Positions 1-11,944 are shown, numbered from the stretch's first letter. The stretch: DNA of 64,000 nucleotides from Leptodactylus fallax (GCA_947044405.1 CAMRHE010000054.1:2232001-2296000); one strand, 5' to 3'. Notes: a model not told the origin generated them from the sequence alone. A program made the numbers and translations.

Positions 1-3000
1 TTTCCACAACCTCCACTCCCTCATGCCCGATGGGCCCTGCAGCACCCACAGTAAGAGTGACTGGCACCCTATACCGGAAAACTGGAGGTTGGAGCTCTGT
101 CACTCTCTACCATATTCCCTCCCCTGCCCCCCCCAGTTCACTGAGATGTCCAACTGTTTGAGTTGTTTGATATACATGTCTGTGGGTGGGTTTTCTGACT
201 AACAATTGTATTTGTGGGGCCTTCCGCCCCCCGTCCGGGATTTCGGGGCCGGTGATGCGTTTATGGTGCTTTGGAGGAGGAGCGCAGGCACGTGGGTCCC
301 CGTGGTCTCGGATGGCGGGGGAGCCCAGGTTGGGGAAGAGGTTCATTACTTTAGTATGGAGTATATTCATTCAGTGAACCAAAATTTTCACGTTGCACTG
401 AGTACACTAGGCACATCGGGGAACTTGCTAAGTACGCCTACTTGCTACTAACTACTAACCGCCAATTACTAATCATTACTCACTGTTACTAATCAGTACC
501 TATCGCTAATTATCAGGGGTTACCACAAAAACCATTACTAACAGCTAACTATTACTAACTACTACCAGCGGAATATCGGGGGGGCGGGGCTCTCACACGG
601 GTTTGTGGGTTCTCTGGATAGCAGGGTGTCGTGCCGGGATTCCTGATGCCCCGTGAAGTTATGCCGCCCTAATACATAGGGGTGTGTGCACTAACCACTC
701 TAACCATATTGCTGGGATAGACCCCCATAAGGGATTTCGGTATAACCACATTGGAGATGTTTATGTAATCTCGGATTGTATTGATTCTGTTGTTAATGTT
801 GTATAATATGACATGGGCTCATTTCGGCGCAATTATGGCAACTAGCCCTGAGCCTACTTGCACTCTCATACTGTCCGCCTCCCGCCCGCCCAGACATGTC
901 CGTGGGATATCTCTAACTCTCACATCTCTTGTGTACCTCTACATCTTTTACACACTGTTGCCTGTATGTAGTCCCCATTGTTACACGCCTCTGTGCGCAA
1001 CCACTCCTGTAAGGTATGGTAGTTGGCTGTCACGATTGGGACCATCTCCGTTTCCCCTATCCTTTTTATATTCTGTCTATTGACAGAGTAAGTGTTTCAA
1101 GCTTAGCGGCTGTCAGGCGTTGCCGCTAAATATTTGATCTATTGACGGGCGCATTATCTTGGGCCCAACCTAGCTCTTGTACTTTTTTCTTCTCTTCTCT
1201 ATCTAAGTTTTCTTCACCTCTCTCCTTTCTACCCCTCCCCTTCCCCGATTGGTTGTTTCTCTACCCAAACCTTCCCACCTAACCTCTGTTTGTTCAAATA
1301 CCCCTCCTCTCCCTCACCCTTCTTACCCATTGGACTCACATTGTCTCAGAATCACCATGTCCGAATTAGTTTTTACCTCCTTTAACACCCATGGCCTAAA
1401 CTCCCCGAATAAGAGATCTCAAATTTTTACCATACTCCGTAAGCTGCACACAAATGTGGCGTTCCTTCAAGAAACTCATTTCAAAACAGGGAAAATCCCT
1501 CGCCTCCCCACAAAAATGCTCACTACTTGTTTCCACTCCACGAATCCCACTGCTTCCTCTAGGGGTGTTTCCATTCTATTTCATTCCTCAGTGCCTTTCC
1601 AGTGCTCTCAAACTTATGTGGACTCCGAGGGCAGAATTCTGCTGCTAAAAGGCACTATCGCTACTTATAAATACACCTTTGCCAATTTCTACGCTCCCAA
1701 TCAAGGCCAAGTGGCTTGGCTTGTTGAGGCTCTGCGCACACTGGAACGCTTTGCAGAAGGTTCTATAATCCTAGCTGGCGATTTTAACCTCACTCTCAAC
1801 CCTGCTCTTGATGCCTCTAGAGGGACACCTTCTATTCCCCAGAAAGCACTGGGTAGACTCGTGCAAGACCTAAATGACCTACATTTGGTCGATCTTTGGC
1901 GCCTGCACAACCCATCCATGAAGGACTATTCCTTTTTTTTCCAATCCACGGCAATCCTATCAGAGATTGGATTATATCTTTGTCACTAGAGATCTAGCCC
2001 CGTATTCTCTGCAATCCCGCATTCACTCTATATCGGTGTCCGATCATGCACCAGTATGGGCTAGGTTAACACTGCGCCAACTGCCTCAAAGGGATTGGTG
2101 CTGGAGATTAAATGAAGCTTTGATGGATCGCCCAGATCTAGTTGGGACCGTCAGGCAGCAGATGGAGTCGTACTTTGCTATAAACGCTAATGCAGACACT
2201 TGTCCCACCATTACTTGGGAGGCACATAAGGCGGTAATTAGGGGAGTTTTCAAATCCCTGGCCTGCAGAGTCAAGAGGGAAACTCAGGCGGAACTAGACA
2301 AAATTCTCTCAGACATAGCGGCAATTGAACGCACACGCAAGGCAAGTAGACAGTTGAATAGAAGCACTGAACTCCAAACTTTGCGAGAAAAGTTAAAAGA
2401 TGCCATTAACGTCCGAACGGCTAAACATTTTCTTCACTACCAACACAGGCTCTATGCACATGGGGACAAGGGGGGTAAGCTTATGACTTCACTGATTAAG
2501 AAACGAAAGGCCAAGTGCTTCATTTCGGTTATAAAAGATCAAGCAGGCAACACACACAAATCCACCAAAGACATAACCTCGGCTTTCCTCTCATTTTACA
2601 CTGGGCTATACAACCTAAACACCAATGATCCTGAGACCGCTACAACAAGCAAAGTAAATACGATAGAAGAATTCCTTAACTCCCTCTCTCTGCCATCCCT
2701 GTCGGCAGAAGACGCTGCGACACTCACGTCCTCAATTTCTTTGGAAGAAATTAAATGTGTCTTAAATAGCTTCCCTAAAGGGAAAAGCCCAGGTCCAGAT
2801 GGCTTCCCCTTACAATACTATAAAGTATTCCAATCTGAATTACTACCGCATCTCTCTCGATCCTGTAATACCCTGCTCTCTGGGAAAAAACTCCCCCGCC
2901 AAGCACAAGAAGCACATATTACGTTGCTTCCTAAAGAAGGGAAAGACCCCCTCTCCTGTGGTAGCTATAGGCCTATCTCCCTCCTTAATCTCGATCTTAA

Positions 3001-5116
3001 ATTGTGGGCGAAAATATTGGCCACCAGAATGAAACATCTTCTACCCTCCTTACTACACCCTGATCAAGCTGGTTTTGTACTGGGCAGAGAGGGAAAAGAT
3101 AACTCCCATCGCTTACTCCACGTTATCACCCATGCTAGGAAAACACGCTCGAGCTTGGTTTTGCTGGGAGTAGACGCTGAAAAAGCGTTTGATAGAGTGG
3201 ACTGGATATTTATGAAAGCTACGCTAAAAAAATTTAACTTCCCCCCTCAATATATAGAAGCGATCTTCACTCTCTATGGTTCCCCTTATGCTCGCTTAAA
3301 GATTAATGACACACTTTCCCCCAGCTTCAATATTACGAATGGGACCAGACAGGGTTGCCCTCTTTCCCCCTCCCTGTTCATTTTAGTATTGGAATCCCTA
3401 TTACAGGCGGTTCGTGCTCACCCAGACACATCAGGATTTCAAATAGGAACACAAACTATGCATTCCGCCGCCTTTGCAGACGATGTTCTGTTTATGGTGT
3501 CCAACCCCGAGAAGGGGCTCCCTGCCATTGTAGAACTCCTCTCTCACTATGGCTCAGTCTCCGGATATAAAGCCAATCTAGATAAATCGGAGGTATTAAA
3601 TGTCTCTCTCCCCCCTAAACGATCACTACAAGTATCCGCCTCCACGCCATTTAAGTGGACCTCAAAATCCATTAAATATTTAGGTGTCCAACTAACAGCG
3701 GATCCGTCTCACATCTACACAGAGAATTTTCAGCCACTACTAACGGATATTCGCATGTTAGCTTCTTATCAAGGAATGTCGTTTTCTTGGTTTGGTAGAC
3801 GAAATCTATTGTAGACTTATGTGCTTCCCAAGATCCTATACCGACTCCATATGTTGCCCATACGCCTCCCCCCGTATTTTTTCAAGTCATTAAGAAGTCT
3901 TTTCTCCACTTTCCTCTGGCGTGGCAAACGTCCACGGCTCTCTATAAGTCTCTTGACGAAGAAGAAGGTGGCGGGTGGCATGGGCATGCCAGATGTCTTA
4001 GGTTATTACAAAGCAATACAATTGAAGCGTTGGATTGAGCTCACTTCCTCGGAACCACCCTCACTATTCCATAAACTTTCGGTCTGCACATTTGGGCCGG
4101 CCTGCCAAGTAGACCTGTGGCTGTATGGCTCCCCAAGCCGCAGCTCCCAATCAATTGATCAAATCCTGTTAGGCGCCTGTGAAACATGGCGGGAGTTGAA
4201 AGAAACACTGGCACCTTCCCCTTCGCCTCTAAGCTCTATAGGCATTGTACCGGATTGGCTGGGAAGGTCGAAGGTATCCTGTTCAGACATGTGGCATCGC
4301 CTGACTTCACACCGACTGCTGGAGGCTGTTGGTGAGAAAGCAGAGGTGAATTTCGCAAAACTGGAATCGCTGGTCTCTGACAAACCTCTGTCCTTTCTAC
4401 ATAAACACCACCTGCACAAATATATGCGGGACTGGCTTACAGCTAACACAATACGAGTTGATCTCACTCCCTTCGAACGCAGCCTCATAGCTCGGAATAA
4501 ATTTTTGTCCAAGACATCATATGTCCTGTCCACTTATGTCAGTCCTGTTCGGATACACAAACCGGTTTTCCTAACTTCTTGGGAAATAGAGTTGGGTGTG
4601 GTCCTCTCAGAGGAGCAAGTCAAACAGGTATTACGAAATTCTCATGGCTTTTCCACCTGTGTGCGCCTACAGGAGACTCACTATAAGTTGCTAACCAGAT
4701 GGTATCATACTCCACAATGGCTCCATAAAATGGATCTATCAGATTCTGACACCTGCTGGAGATGTAAGACTCAGAGTGGGTCCTTGTTGCACATATGGTG
4801 GCAGTGCCCAGTAATTAGTCCATTTTGGAATGATATTCAATCAGTGATTAGACGACTTTCTTCTCCGACCTTTAAGCTCAGCCCAACTATGGTCCTGCTC
4901 TCACTACAATCGACATACTACACCCCATCGAGAAATAACCTTAACTCACTCCTTTTATCAGCTGCCAATTCACTTATTCCTCGCAAATGGCTAAGTACTG
5001 AGCCCCGATCAAAAATGGAATGGGTGGAAAAAGTTAATCAGATCTCACGCTTCGAAGAATTGTCAAGCTGGAAATCCAGAACACATGCCCGTTTCCTTAA
5101 GACCTGGGCAAAGTGG
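1..5116 (+). mobile_element. L1-type non-LTR retrotransposon (LINE), 3' end replaced
   Basis: The element is recognised by its ORF2 (separate entry). The first about 1.3 kb is moderately GC-rich and contains no protein I recognise. It may be the end of ORF1, the inter-ORF spacer or the LINE 5' region; an open frame from base 2 to a stop near 199 is compatible with an ORF1 end, but I see no motif. There is no LINE 3' UTR or poly-A tail: at about 5117 the sequence changes abruptly to a Tc1/mariner transposase 3' part. The 5' boundary is outside the window or not visible. Confidence 0.8.
1357..5116 (+). pseudogene. L1-like ORF2: endonuclease-reverse transcriptase, one frameshift and one stop
   Basis: The product would nick target DNA and reverse-transcribe its own RNA. 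I chose ATG 1357 (MSELVF) because the apurinic-endonuclease fold starts there, with NTHGLN, LQETHF, FYAPN, AGDFN, DYIFV and SDHAPV in order. The reverse transcriptase follows, with motif A VDAEKAFDRV, motif B GTRQGCPLSP and the catalytic FADD at about 3475-3486. A C-terminal zinc knuckle (C-x2-C-x8-H-x4-C) lies at about 4753-4810. The length to 5116 is about 1,250 codons, close to a full L1-type ORF2. Two lesions are seen. One extra T in a T8 run at 1933-1940 shifts the frame just before DYIFV. An in-frame TAG stands at 3812-3814, after which the same frame runs on. The few lesions imply a young copy; the T-run change could also be a sequencing error. Confidence 0.9.
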
Positions 5117-5686
5117 AAGGAGCTGAGACTGTGGTCCCCATGCTCCCCTGACCTCAACCCCATTGAGAACCTCTGGAGCATCATCAAAAGGAGTGTCTAT
5201 GATGGCGGGAGGCAGTTCACATCTAAGCAACAGCTCTGGGAGGGTATTCTGTCCTCATGCAAAACAATTGAAGCAGAAACCATCCAAAAACTGACAAATT
5301 CAATGGACGAGAGAGTTCAGAAGCTTCTTTCGAACAAGGTGTCCTATGTGCAAATGTAACATCACCTCGAATAAAGTTTTGGCTTGAAAACTGTTTGATT
5401 TCAGTTTGTAATAACCTGCTAATGCTTATAATTTCACAATGACCATTTTTTTGTTCTTAATAAAAATGAAAAGGTTGCAAATTCTGCTGTGCATAATAAT
5501 TTAAAACATGCATTTTGAGTGTTTATTTTTTTTTTAAATATACTGTTATCGTAGGCAGTTTGTTCAAAAGCCTTTCAATTATACTCGAATAGTTGATGAC
5601 TGGAAAATTACAATGACTGCAATTCATATAGGTAATTTTGGAAAATATGAGAAAATATTATTTGCATAATAATTTGGAACACAGTG
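5117..5686 (+). mobile_element. Tc1/mariner 3' fragment fused in frame to the LINE ORF
   Basis: From about 5117 the reading frame continues straight into a Tc1-type transposase C-terminus: [16 protein letters not shown] (carrying the third catalytic acid, Glu), then about 60 further residues to the stop at 5357-5359. AATAAA follows at about 5370, then a Tc1-like 3' UTR, and the terminal repeat ends in TTTGGAACACAGTG next to TA at 5687-5688. The 5' two thirds of the transposase and the left terminal repeat are missing, so it cannot move. The family differs from the other Tc1 copies in this window. Confidence 0.82.
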
Positions 5687-6789
5687 TATGTGCCTACTGA
5701 CAATTACATTAGTGAAATAGAATATTTACTGAAATTTTATATATAAGTAATTAAAAGAGCACAAATTGTACAGTGCTGCAGAATATGTTGGCGCTATATA
5801 AATAAAATGTATTATTATTATTATTATACAGATGTGTACCTGCTATAAAAGACTGCCAGAAATAGCGGAGTGCTGTACTCAACTATCTCTAGCATTGCAT
5901 TTTCAGTTGCTGATTTTGTTGCAAAAATGATGTGGAGTTTCTGCAGATTTCATGCTGTGTAGGGGAATAAGGGAACATTATATTGTGTGTGGGTACTATA
6001 CGATGTGGAGGCATTATACTGTGTGAGGCAGCACTAATGGTGAGTCACACTGTGTGGGTAGAACCTGCTGTGTGCTATACAAAGAAGGCACTATAAAAGT
6101 GTATGTGTGCACTAACGGGGAGCAATTACTGTAAATTACACAAAGTGCATTCTGTAGCAGCTGGACTGCCTCTTAAAATATGTGTTCTACTCTCTGTTCA
6201 CATCTATGTGAAAGGCTACATTCAGCATTTCCTCTGGTCATCAAATGACACCCATGCCACATTGCGAGTCCATGGGATCCAACAGTTGTCACACTATGCA
6301 TTACAACAGAAAAAGCACTTTCTCCTGACATCATCCACAACACAGCTATGAACAGATACACAAATACAGATACCTGAAAATATCAAGATAGACTGATCTT
6401 TGTAAGCGGCCAACTCATCTGACTGACCGACATCTGTCCCATTTGACATAAGAACTGTTCTACCATGCATACATTTTTTTCTGCCAATCACAATGATTGT
6501 AATGTGTAAATCACATCTGAAGGATTATCTGAAGGGCAGCGCTGTTAGAGGGAATAGGAAGGTTTCAGGAAGATCATAACTGTATCTAAACCGCAATTGA
6601 AACAGTGGGTGTGAACACATGTAAACCACCGCTCAGCAGAGGATTACATCAATGCAAGAATGAGTGTTCACTTAATATTCTACGATCCCCATATACACGG
6701 AGTTACTGGCTTGCTCAGCGTTATGTACAGAAAACAACACCAAGCCAGCTATGTCTTCCATATACATCAGAATCTGGACCGTGCAAATA
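5687..6789. other. Intergenic stretch upstream of MCPH1
   Basis: No gene is recognised here. It holds a solitary LINE 3'-tail repeat at 5757-5826 and a short degenerate run of units like CATTATACTGTGTG at about 5984-6040, similar to the minisatellite at 43880. The remainder looks like unique AT-rich sequence. Small open frames near 6100-6790 show no family resemblance. Confidence 0.6.
5757..5826 (+). repeat. L2/CR1-like LINE 3' tail with (ATT)n
   Basis: Matches the last about 60 bases of the LINE at 21300-22672: an ACAAATTGTACAGTGCTGC block, a GGCGCTATATAAATAAA block, then ATT repeats. Only the tail is present, as expected for extreme 5' truncation or a SINE sharing this tail. Confidence 0.8.
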
Positions 6790-6927
6790 ACACAACTCCC
6801 GCCCCTCTACACAGACCAACAGCCGAACAGCAGCAAACGGCGGCGCGCTGTGATGACGTCACTCAGCGGAAGTTAGGTTTGAAGCTGTGGCGGGCGAGGA
6901 GAACAGTCTGCTGCAGCTGCAAGCCTC
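6790..6927 (+). promoter_or_regulatory. MCPH1 promoter and 5' UTR, TATA-less, CRE and ETS sites
   Basis: The stretch is locally CpG-rich in an AT-rich background and ends at the MCPH1 start codon. It contains a perfect palindromic CRE (TGACGTCA, 6854-6861) and an ETS/GABP-type site (CGGAAGT, 6867-6873) 6 bases further on. There is no TATA box. This is typical of broadly expressed vertebrate cell-cycle genes. The exact transcription start cannot be read from sequence. Confidence 0.65.
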
Positions 6928-6970
6928 ATGGAGCTGACACCAAGTAGCTGTGGCAGCAGCATCCTTGCAG
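6928..6970 (+). CDS. mcph1: MCPH1 exon 1 (coding part)
   Basis: The start codon at 6928 is followed by G, and the first 14 residues (MELTPSSCGSSILA) precede the BRCT1 domain, as the short leader does in human MCPH1. The exon ends in phase 1 at a strong donor (GCAG|GTAACG). Joining to exon 2 gives [14 protein letters not shown], which reads smoothly into BRCT1. The position -3 base is C, so the initiation context is moderate. The leader itself is poorly conserved, so the start is inferred from position and splicing. Confidence 0.85.
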
Positions 6971-7507
6971 GTAACGCTGCTTCTGCTTCGTGGCTTAGAT
7001 GCATAGACGTGTTAAATGCGTTTTATAGAGAAATGATGAATTAGACTGTGTGGCTTGTAGCACTAAATCAGCTGTGGAGGGAGGAGGTAGAAGAACTGTT
7101 TCTACTGCTGGGATTCATAGGTTGTCATAATGCCTGAGAATCTGTGCTCTGTGTGAGATGATTTAGTACGTTGCAATGTGATAAACCTAAATATTTCCCT
7201 TTATTGTAGATATTTTATTAGGGAGGCATTCTAAGTATTTGAGTAAGTGAAGTGGGTACTTGTGTGTGCCTAAGTATGGTTAGACTGGCAAATAGCATTG
7301 TGATTGTTCACAAGATCCCTGGTGGCATCTGTGAATCCAGCTGGACAGAGGAGGAGAAGCTTGTGTGCACAACAGTTTGGAGACCGCAATAAAAACTTTA
7401 TCTGTAACATCTGCACGACAAGTGCACCTTTAGTGATGTCTTTCTACTGGGGAATGTTAATGTTGAAAGCGCAGTTTCTGACATCTGAGTCATTTGTCTT
7501 TTTTCAG
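6971..7507 (+). other. MCPH1 intron 1
   Basis: It starts GTAACG and ends TTTTCAG. No mobile element or second gene is recognised; apparently unique sequence. Confidence 0.85.
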
Positions 7508-7599
7508 GAGTTGTAGCCTTTGTAGATGTGTGGTCATCCAACCGAACAGAAAATTATTCCAAAATGTTCTCCCAACAGCTGCTTAACCTGGGGGCCAAA
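7508..7599 (+). CDS. mcph1: MCPH1 exon 2, BRCT1 first half
   Basis: Encodes [18 protein letters not shown] and on to LGAK, the first strand and helix of the N-terminal BRCT domain, nearly identical to vertebrate MCPH1. BRCT1 is needed for centrosome localisation and for repressing premature condensation. Starts in phase 1 (two bases finish a Gly codon) after TTTTCAG and ends in phase 0 before GTAAGT. Confidence 0.95.
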
Positions 7600-8533
7600 G
7601 TAAGTAATGTTAAGGTGTTGAGATTTTCATTTTTTTTCCCATCTCAAACAAATACTACTTACATTCTGTGTGTGCTATAAAGCATTGGGGGATAGTTGTT
7701 TGTCTAAATGGGTGCTGTGTTTCCAAAACCTGCAGCACAAGACACTTTGCACTGTGGGTTTTCTTCTACACTGTGTTGATGGGATTTGTTTAAAGAGGAT
7801 TTGGCGTCATGTCTAAAAAGTCCAATAACATACATCATCTGATAGTCAGTGACACCCCCAGCATTTTAGTGTGTATGCCCTTTTATTGTTAATTCAAATT
7901 AGAGTATACTAGCCTAGTGGGTGGTAACATTGCATGACATACAACATTCAAAGACTCCACCACCCAGAGAAACCACAGTTCTACCACCCTTGATTCGCAT
8001 CAACGCTAAAAGGGCTCATATCTTTGAATTGGATGAACGGAATTGGATAAACAAAGCTCCAAAATGCTCATGGTGACAGTGCATATTAGATGATGTATGC
8101 CTTTAGACTTTTCAAACCTGGCTACATGTCCACTCTAAATCCCATCTACTACACTACTACTGTGCTTCACAGTTCTGGAAATCGGCCTACGAAATGCATA
8201 TAGATAAAAAAATAGAAAATTAAAAACGTCACCAAAAATTCTTAAAATAAGTTTCATTTAATCATGTGATTTAAGCAATAGGTCATTTCCTGGCGACCCT
8301 TTCCTTTAAAGGGGTTGTCCGGGATAAAATAAAATTCCTACACTAATCTAAACACCCTCCCCCCCCCCCCCCCCCACACCTTCTTCTTTTTTTTTTTTTT
8401 TTTTAAGATTTTTTGCTAGAAAACCCCTTTAAGTATTCTGTGAACTAGTGAAATTTTGATGCACATACTGTATATGTACTTTATTTGTGAAAATAGAATT
8501 TTGATGATTAATATTGGTGTTTTGCATCTGTAG
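7600..8533 (+). other. MCPH1 intron 2
   Basis: It contains a diverged dispersed repeat at about 8305-8430 starting AAAGGGGTTGTCCGGGATAA, the same family as at 63828-64000, with a C-run and a T-run inside. Otherwise no feature is seen. Confidence 0.8.
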
Positions 8534-8652
8534 GTTTCAAAAACATTCAATAAGCAAGTAACTCACGTGGTTTTTAAAGATGGCAGTCAAAGTACATGGG
8601 ACAAGGCAGTCAAGAGCAAAGTCAAACTTGTGTCTGTTCTTTGGGTAGAAAA
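8534..8652 (+). CDS. mcph1: MCPH1 exon 3, BRCT1 second half
   Basis: Encodes [20 protein letters not shown] and on to LVSVLWVEK, including the THVVF strand and the hallmark BRCT tryptophan (about residue 82). Acceptor ATCTGTAG, donor GTAAGT. The exon ends with two bases of a Lys codon finished by exon 4. The match to vertebrate MCPH1 is very strong. Confidence 0.96.
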
Positions 8653-9668
8653 GTAAGTAATGCTCTTAAAATAAAAGTGCTTACTAAATAAAGGATTTAT
8701 GTTACTTTTATAAGTAATTCATTTTAATTTTGACAGCAAACAATGTATTGGGTAATAATAATGTGTGAGAGTTCTTAAAATGGTTTCCCATAGCAGCGTA
8801 TTACAGTGCAGCTTTCATTTTGGGTTCTGCTCCTGAAAAATGAAAGCTGCATTGTGATTGGTTGCAATGGGCAACAAAGTCAGTTTTTATTTAGACGGTT
8901 TTAATTAATGTGCACAAATTGAACAGTTATATATAATAATTACAAAGTGATATTCTTTATCCTTAACTATTTTAGCTCCGGGATCCAGGAAGCAGAGAAA
9001 CTGTTTGACAGAGTCCAAATCAGAAAACTAGTGGTTATTTTTAAGCTTATTAAATATTACAGGGGTAATCCTATCTTAGGTATCCTGAACTTAGGGGGCG
9101 TTCACACTACCGTTGGTGACCGTCAGTAGTGTCCGTTATGATAGGTGTCCGTTTTTTTTTTTTTTTTTTTAACGGACACCTTCATAACGAACTCCAACGG
9201 TAGTGTGAACCCTGCCTTAGCCATTAAAGGCTATCTGTTGGAGATGGTCTGCCCTGACTGGGAGTTGGGAAACAGTTGAGCTATTTCCTTAACTCGGAAG
9301 TTGGAGAAACTGTGCAGCGTATCTCATTTTGCTACACTATTTCCACAAGTCCCTTTCACTTTTATGGGATTGGGATTTATGGAAATAGGTTCTCAGGTGT
9401 TTCCATACTTCCTGTTGCCTCTGGCTGCTACAGATAGACTGGTATTCTGATCTCACCCATAAAAGGTTGGGAATACCCGTTTAAAGTTACTATTGTACTG
9501 TTGTAAATTTGTTATTGCCCATTATTCAGCACAAGTTATTTATTAGGGAGTCGGAGATGGAGTCAGTAGTTTAACTTTTGTTTTTCATAGGTCCAAAATT
9601 CTTTGCTTCAAAAGTCCTTAATTTCATTTGACCTCTTTAACTGAGCACCTTGACAAAATATTTTACAG
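8653..9668 (+). other. MCPH1 intron 3
   Basis: It holds a short TTA-flanked foldback element (9094-9216) and, at about 8785-8870, a small imperfect hairpin around GCAGCTTTCATTTT. No other gene is seen. Confidence 0.8.
9094..9216. mobile_element. Foldback MITE flanked by TTA
   Basis: The left end GGGGGCGTTCACACTACCG and the inverted right end are complementary over about 50 bases around a T-run loop. TTA occurs on both sides (9091-9093 and 9217-9219), as in PIF/Harbinger-type target duplications. It has no coding capacity. Confidence 0.75.
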
Positions 9669-9756
9669 ATGTCGAGAGACAACTGTGCATGTAGAAGAAT
9701 CTGCACACCCAGCAGTAAACACAAATAATGGCTTACCTCAGCTTGCTAAGAAGAAA
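9669..9756 (+). CDS. mcph1: MCPH1 exon 4
   Basis: Encodes the end of BRCT1 and a linker: CRETTVHVEESAHPA, then GLPQLAKKK. It matches the region of human MCPH1 that runs from VEKCR to the Lys-rich KKK. Starts in phase 2 after TTTTACAG and ends in phase 0 at AAGAAA|GTAAGT. The linker is less conserved than the domain, as in other species. Confidence 0.93.
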
Positions 9757-10271
9757 GTAAGTGAAACTGGCTTTTTATTCTAATATGAAGATCTATGTGA
9801 ACCAAATAACTATCTGCAGTCAATGAAGATACGCCTTTTGATAGTGGAAAGTTGGGTAGGATCTCTTTCCAAAAAATGGAGGCAGTGATAGCTGCAAAAT
9901 TGGGCCCAACTATCAACACTAATGGTTTTTAATTCGGATATCCAGAAAATTACTTATCCCTCTCAAACAAGCTGCCAGATTGTCACTGGATGCCATATAC
10001 AGTACATTTACAATATATTAGCCTAATGTTCCACTCTTAACTTAATGGATAGGTGTGAGACATGTTTGTGCTTAAACTAAGCTTTATATCTACAGAATGT
10101 CTAGGCCCATTGACAGAAGTATTAACATCAGAGGGTTCAGGTTTTTTTATTTTGTATTGGATTACGAAAGATGTAAGGTATTATATTGTTCTTGCTTACA
10201 TTTGAACATGCTTATTGTTGGTCATGGATTTATGCACTCTTTCAAAGTCTACAAACTGTGTATTCTTACAG
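9757..10271 (+). other. MCPH1 intron 4
   Basis: No mobile element or gene is recognised; AT-rich unique sequence. Confidence 0.8.
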
Positions 10272-10386
10272 AGAAAATGTATGCAACCCAAGGATTTTGT
10301 TGAAAGAACACCAGAAAATGACAGGAGGCTTGCACGAAAATTTGATAAAATGTGCAAGGACCTTGATGTACAAAAAGCGTCTTTTG
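10272..10386 (+). CDS. mcph1: MCPH1 exon 5
   Basis: Encodes [19 protein letters not shown] and on to KASF. The RKCMQPKDF block after BRCT1 is almost invariant in vertebrate MCPH1 and is a good family signature. Acceptor TTCTTACAG, donor GTGAGT, phase 0 in and phase 1 out (the last G begins an Asp codon). Confidence 0.96.
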
Positions 10387-11349
10387 GTGAGTTACATCTG
10401 AAATTGTCATTAAGTGCACACATTCACCGTTTTCTGGCCCCTTTGTTCTGCTGCCTTATAAAATATACTATTTTATGATTAAAGTGAAGTAGCTAACAGG
10501 AAGGACCATAACAGTGGAAATCTAAAATCCTGTTTTTAAACAAACAATTTTGTTTCCCCCAGCTGCTGTTCTCTGATGCCCTTGTATATTATATGTATAT
10601 AATACACTAAGGATGTATTCACATTAGCACATAGTGTGCTGCACTGCAGTACAACACATGTTATACACCTAATTGCTGTTCTTTAAAGGAGATGCCTAGG
10701 ACTAGATAGGATATGTCATCAATATCAGATGGGTGGGAGTTTAACACGCTGCATCCCCACTGATTAGCAGACAAATGACTGGGAGCTGAGCTTGAGCCTT
10801 TCATTCATCTGCTTCCATCCCTGTACACAGTACACTAAATGTTCAGTGGAGGTGCAATATGTTGGACCTTCACTAATCTAATACTGATGGCTTATCTTTG
10901 GGGAAGGTCATCATTATCTGGTCTTGAGCAACCCCTTTAATATTGCATTTTTTCAGTCCAGGGGCTTTCATAGGTGAAACACATATTTAAACATGTTTTT
11001 TTGACTGCGCAACATGCTTCTGTTACATAGGTTATATTCGTAGGGTGTTTATCTAAAGAAAAAAAAAACCAAAACTTTTGTACAGAACAGCTATTGGCAT
11101 AGAAATTTATTATGCATCATAAATTGAAACACACTTTATTATGACATTTATTTCCAACAGCAAACTGCACAATACCAAAAAAACTACAAAAGACAATATA
11201 TTTTATAGCAGGGATATTCAATAAGGAGACAAATCACTGGCAGCATATTTTTCATACGCATTTTATATTTGACTTTCTTCCTTAAGATCTGCTACTGCCT
11301 TTTTAAAGGAATTTCACTACAGTAGCTTAACAAGCCTACACAGCATAAG

Positions 11350-11697
11350 ATGAGGAACGCGCCCAACCCCCACCCCCGACTGTACAGGGCTATGGGACGA
11401 GTAAAGTCAGAGGGGCGTTCCTTACCACCCGGTGATGACGCTGAGCTGTGAGCAACACCCTTCCCCCCCCCCCTCAGTACAGAGCTATGGACTAGTACTG
11501 CCAGGGAGGGCATTCCTCACAGCCCAGCTAGACTGTCAGGAACGCCCTTCTGACGGTGAACGGTGGAACTAAGACCGCCGATATCTCCAGCCCCTGGACA
11601 CATAACGGGAAAGCTGACAGTGTGCTGAATTCAGCTCGCTGTTGGTTTTCTAGTGGTATGTAAAACCGCATATACATGAGGACGTGAAAGGTCCTCT
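11350..11697. repeat. Half copy of the TTAA palindromic element
   Basis: The right end (GGACGTGAAAGGTCCTCT then TTAA at 11698-11701) and the internal ACCGCCGATATCTCCAGCCC match the right arm of the 587-bp palindrome at 55902-56488. The outer left arm is missing, so this copy is truncated or diverged. Confidence 0.8.
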
Positions 11698-11944
11698 TTA
11701 ATACCAATTAAAAGTACACATATGAATAAAAAGGGTGTATCCATGAACAGAAGGGCAACCTCCTCTGAAGAGTCCACTACAAATAACCTTTTCACCAATA
11801 TATTTCTTATTCAATCCACATGTTAAGATATAGCCAACATTTATTTTAGGACATTCCCCTTTTTGCAAGCCACACCCGTATTTGTATGCCACTGAATTTT
11901 GGCTTGGGTTATTCACATCAGCAATCCTGATTGGATAACATATA

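Noticed and set aside
781..1083. 100-codon open frame upstream of the LINE ORF2
   Set aside because: No similarity to LINE ORF1 motifs; probably chance.
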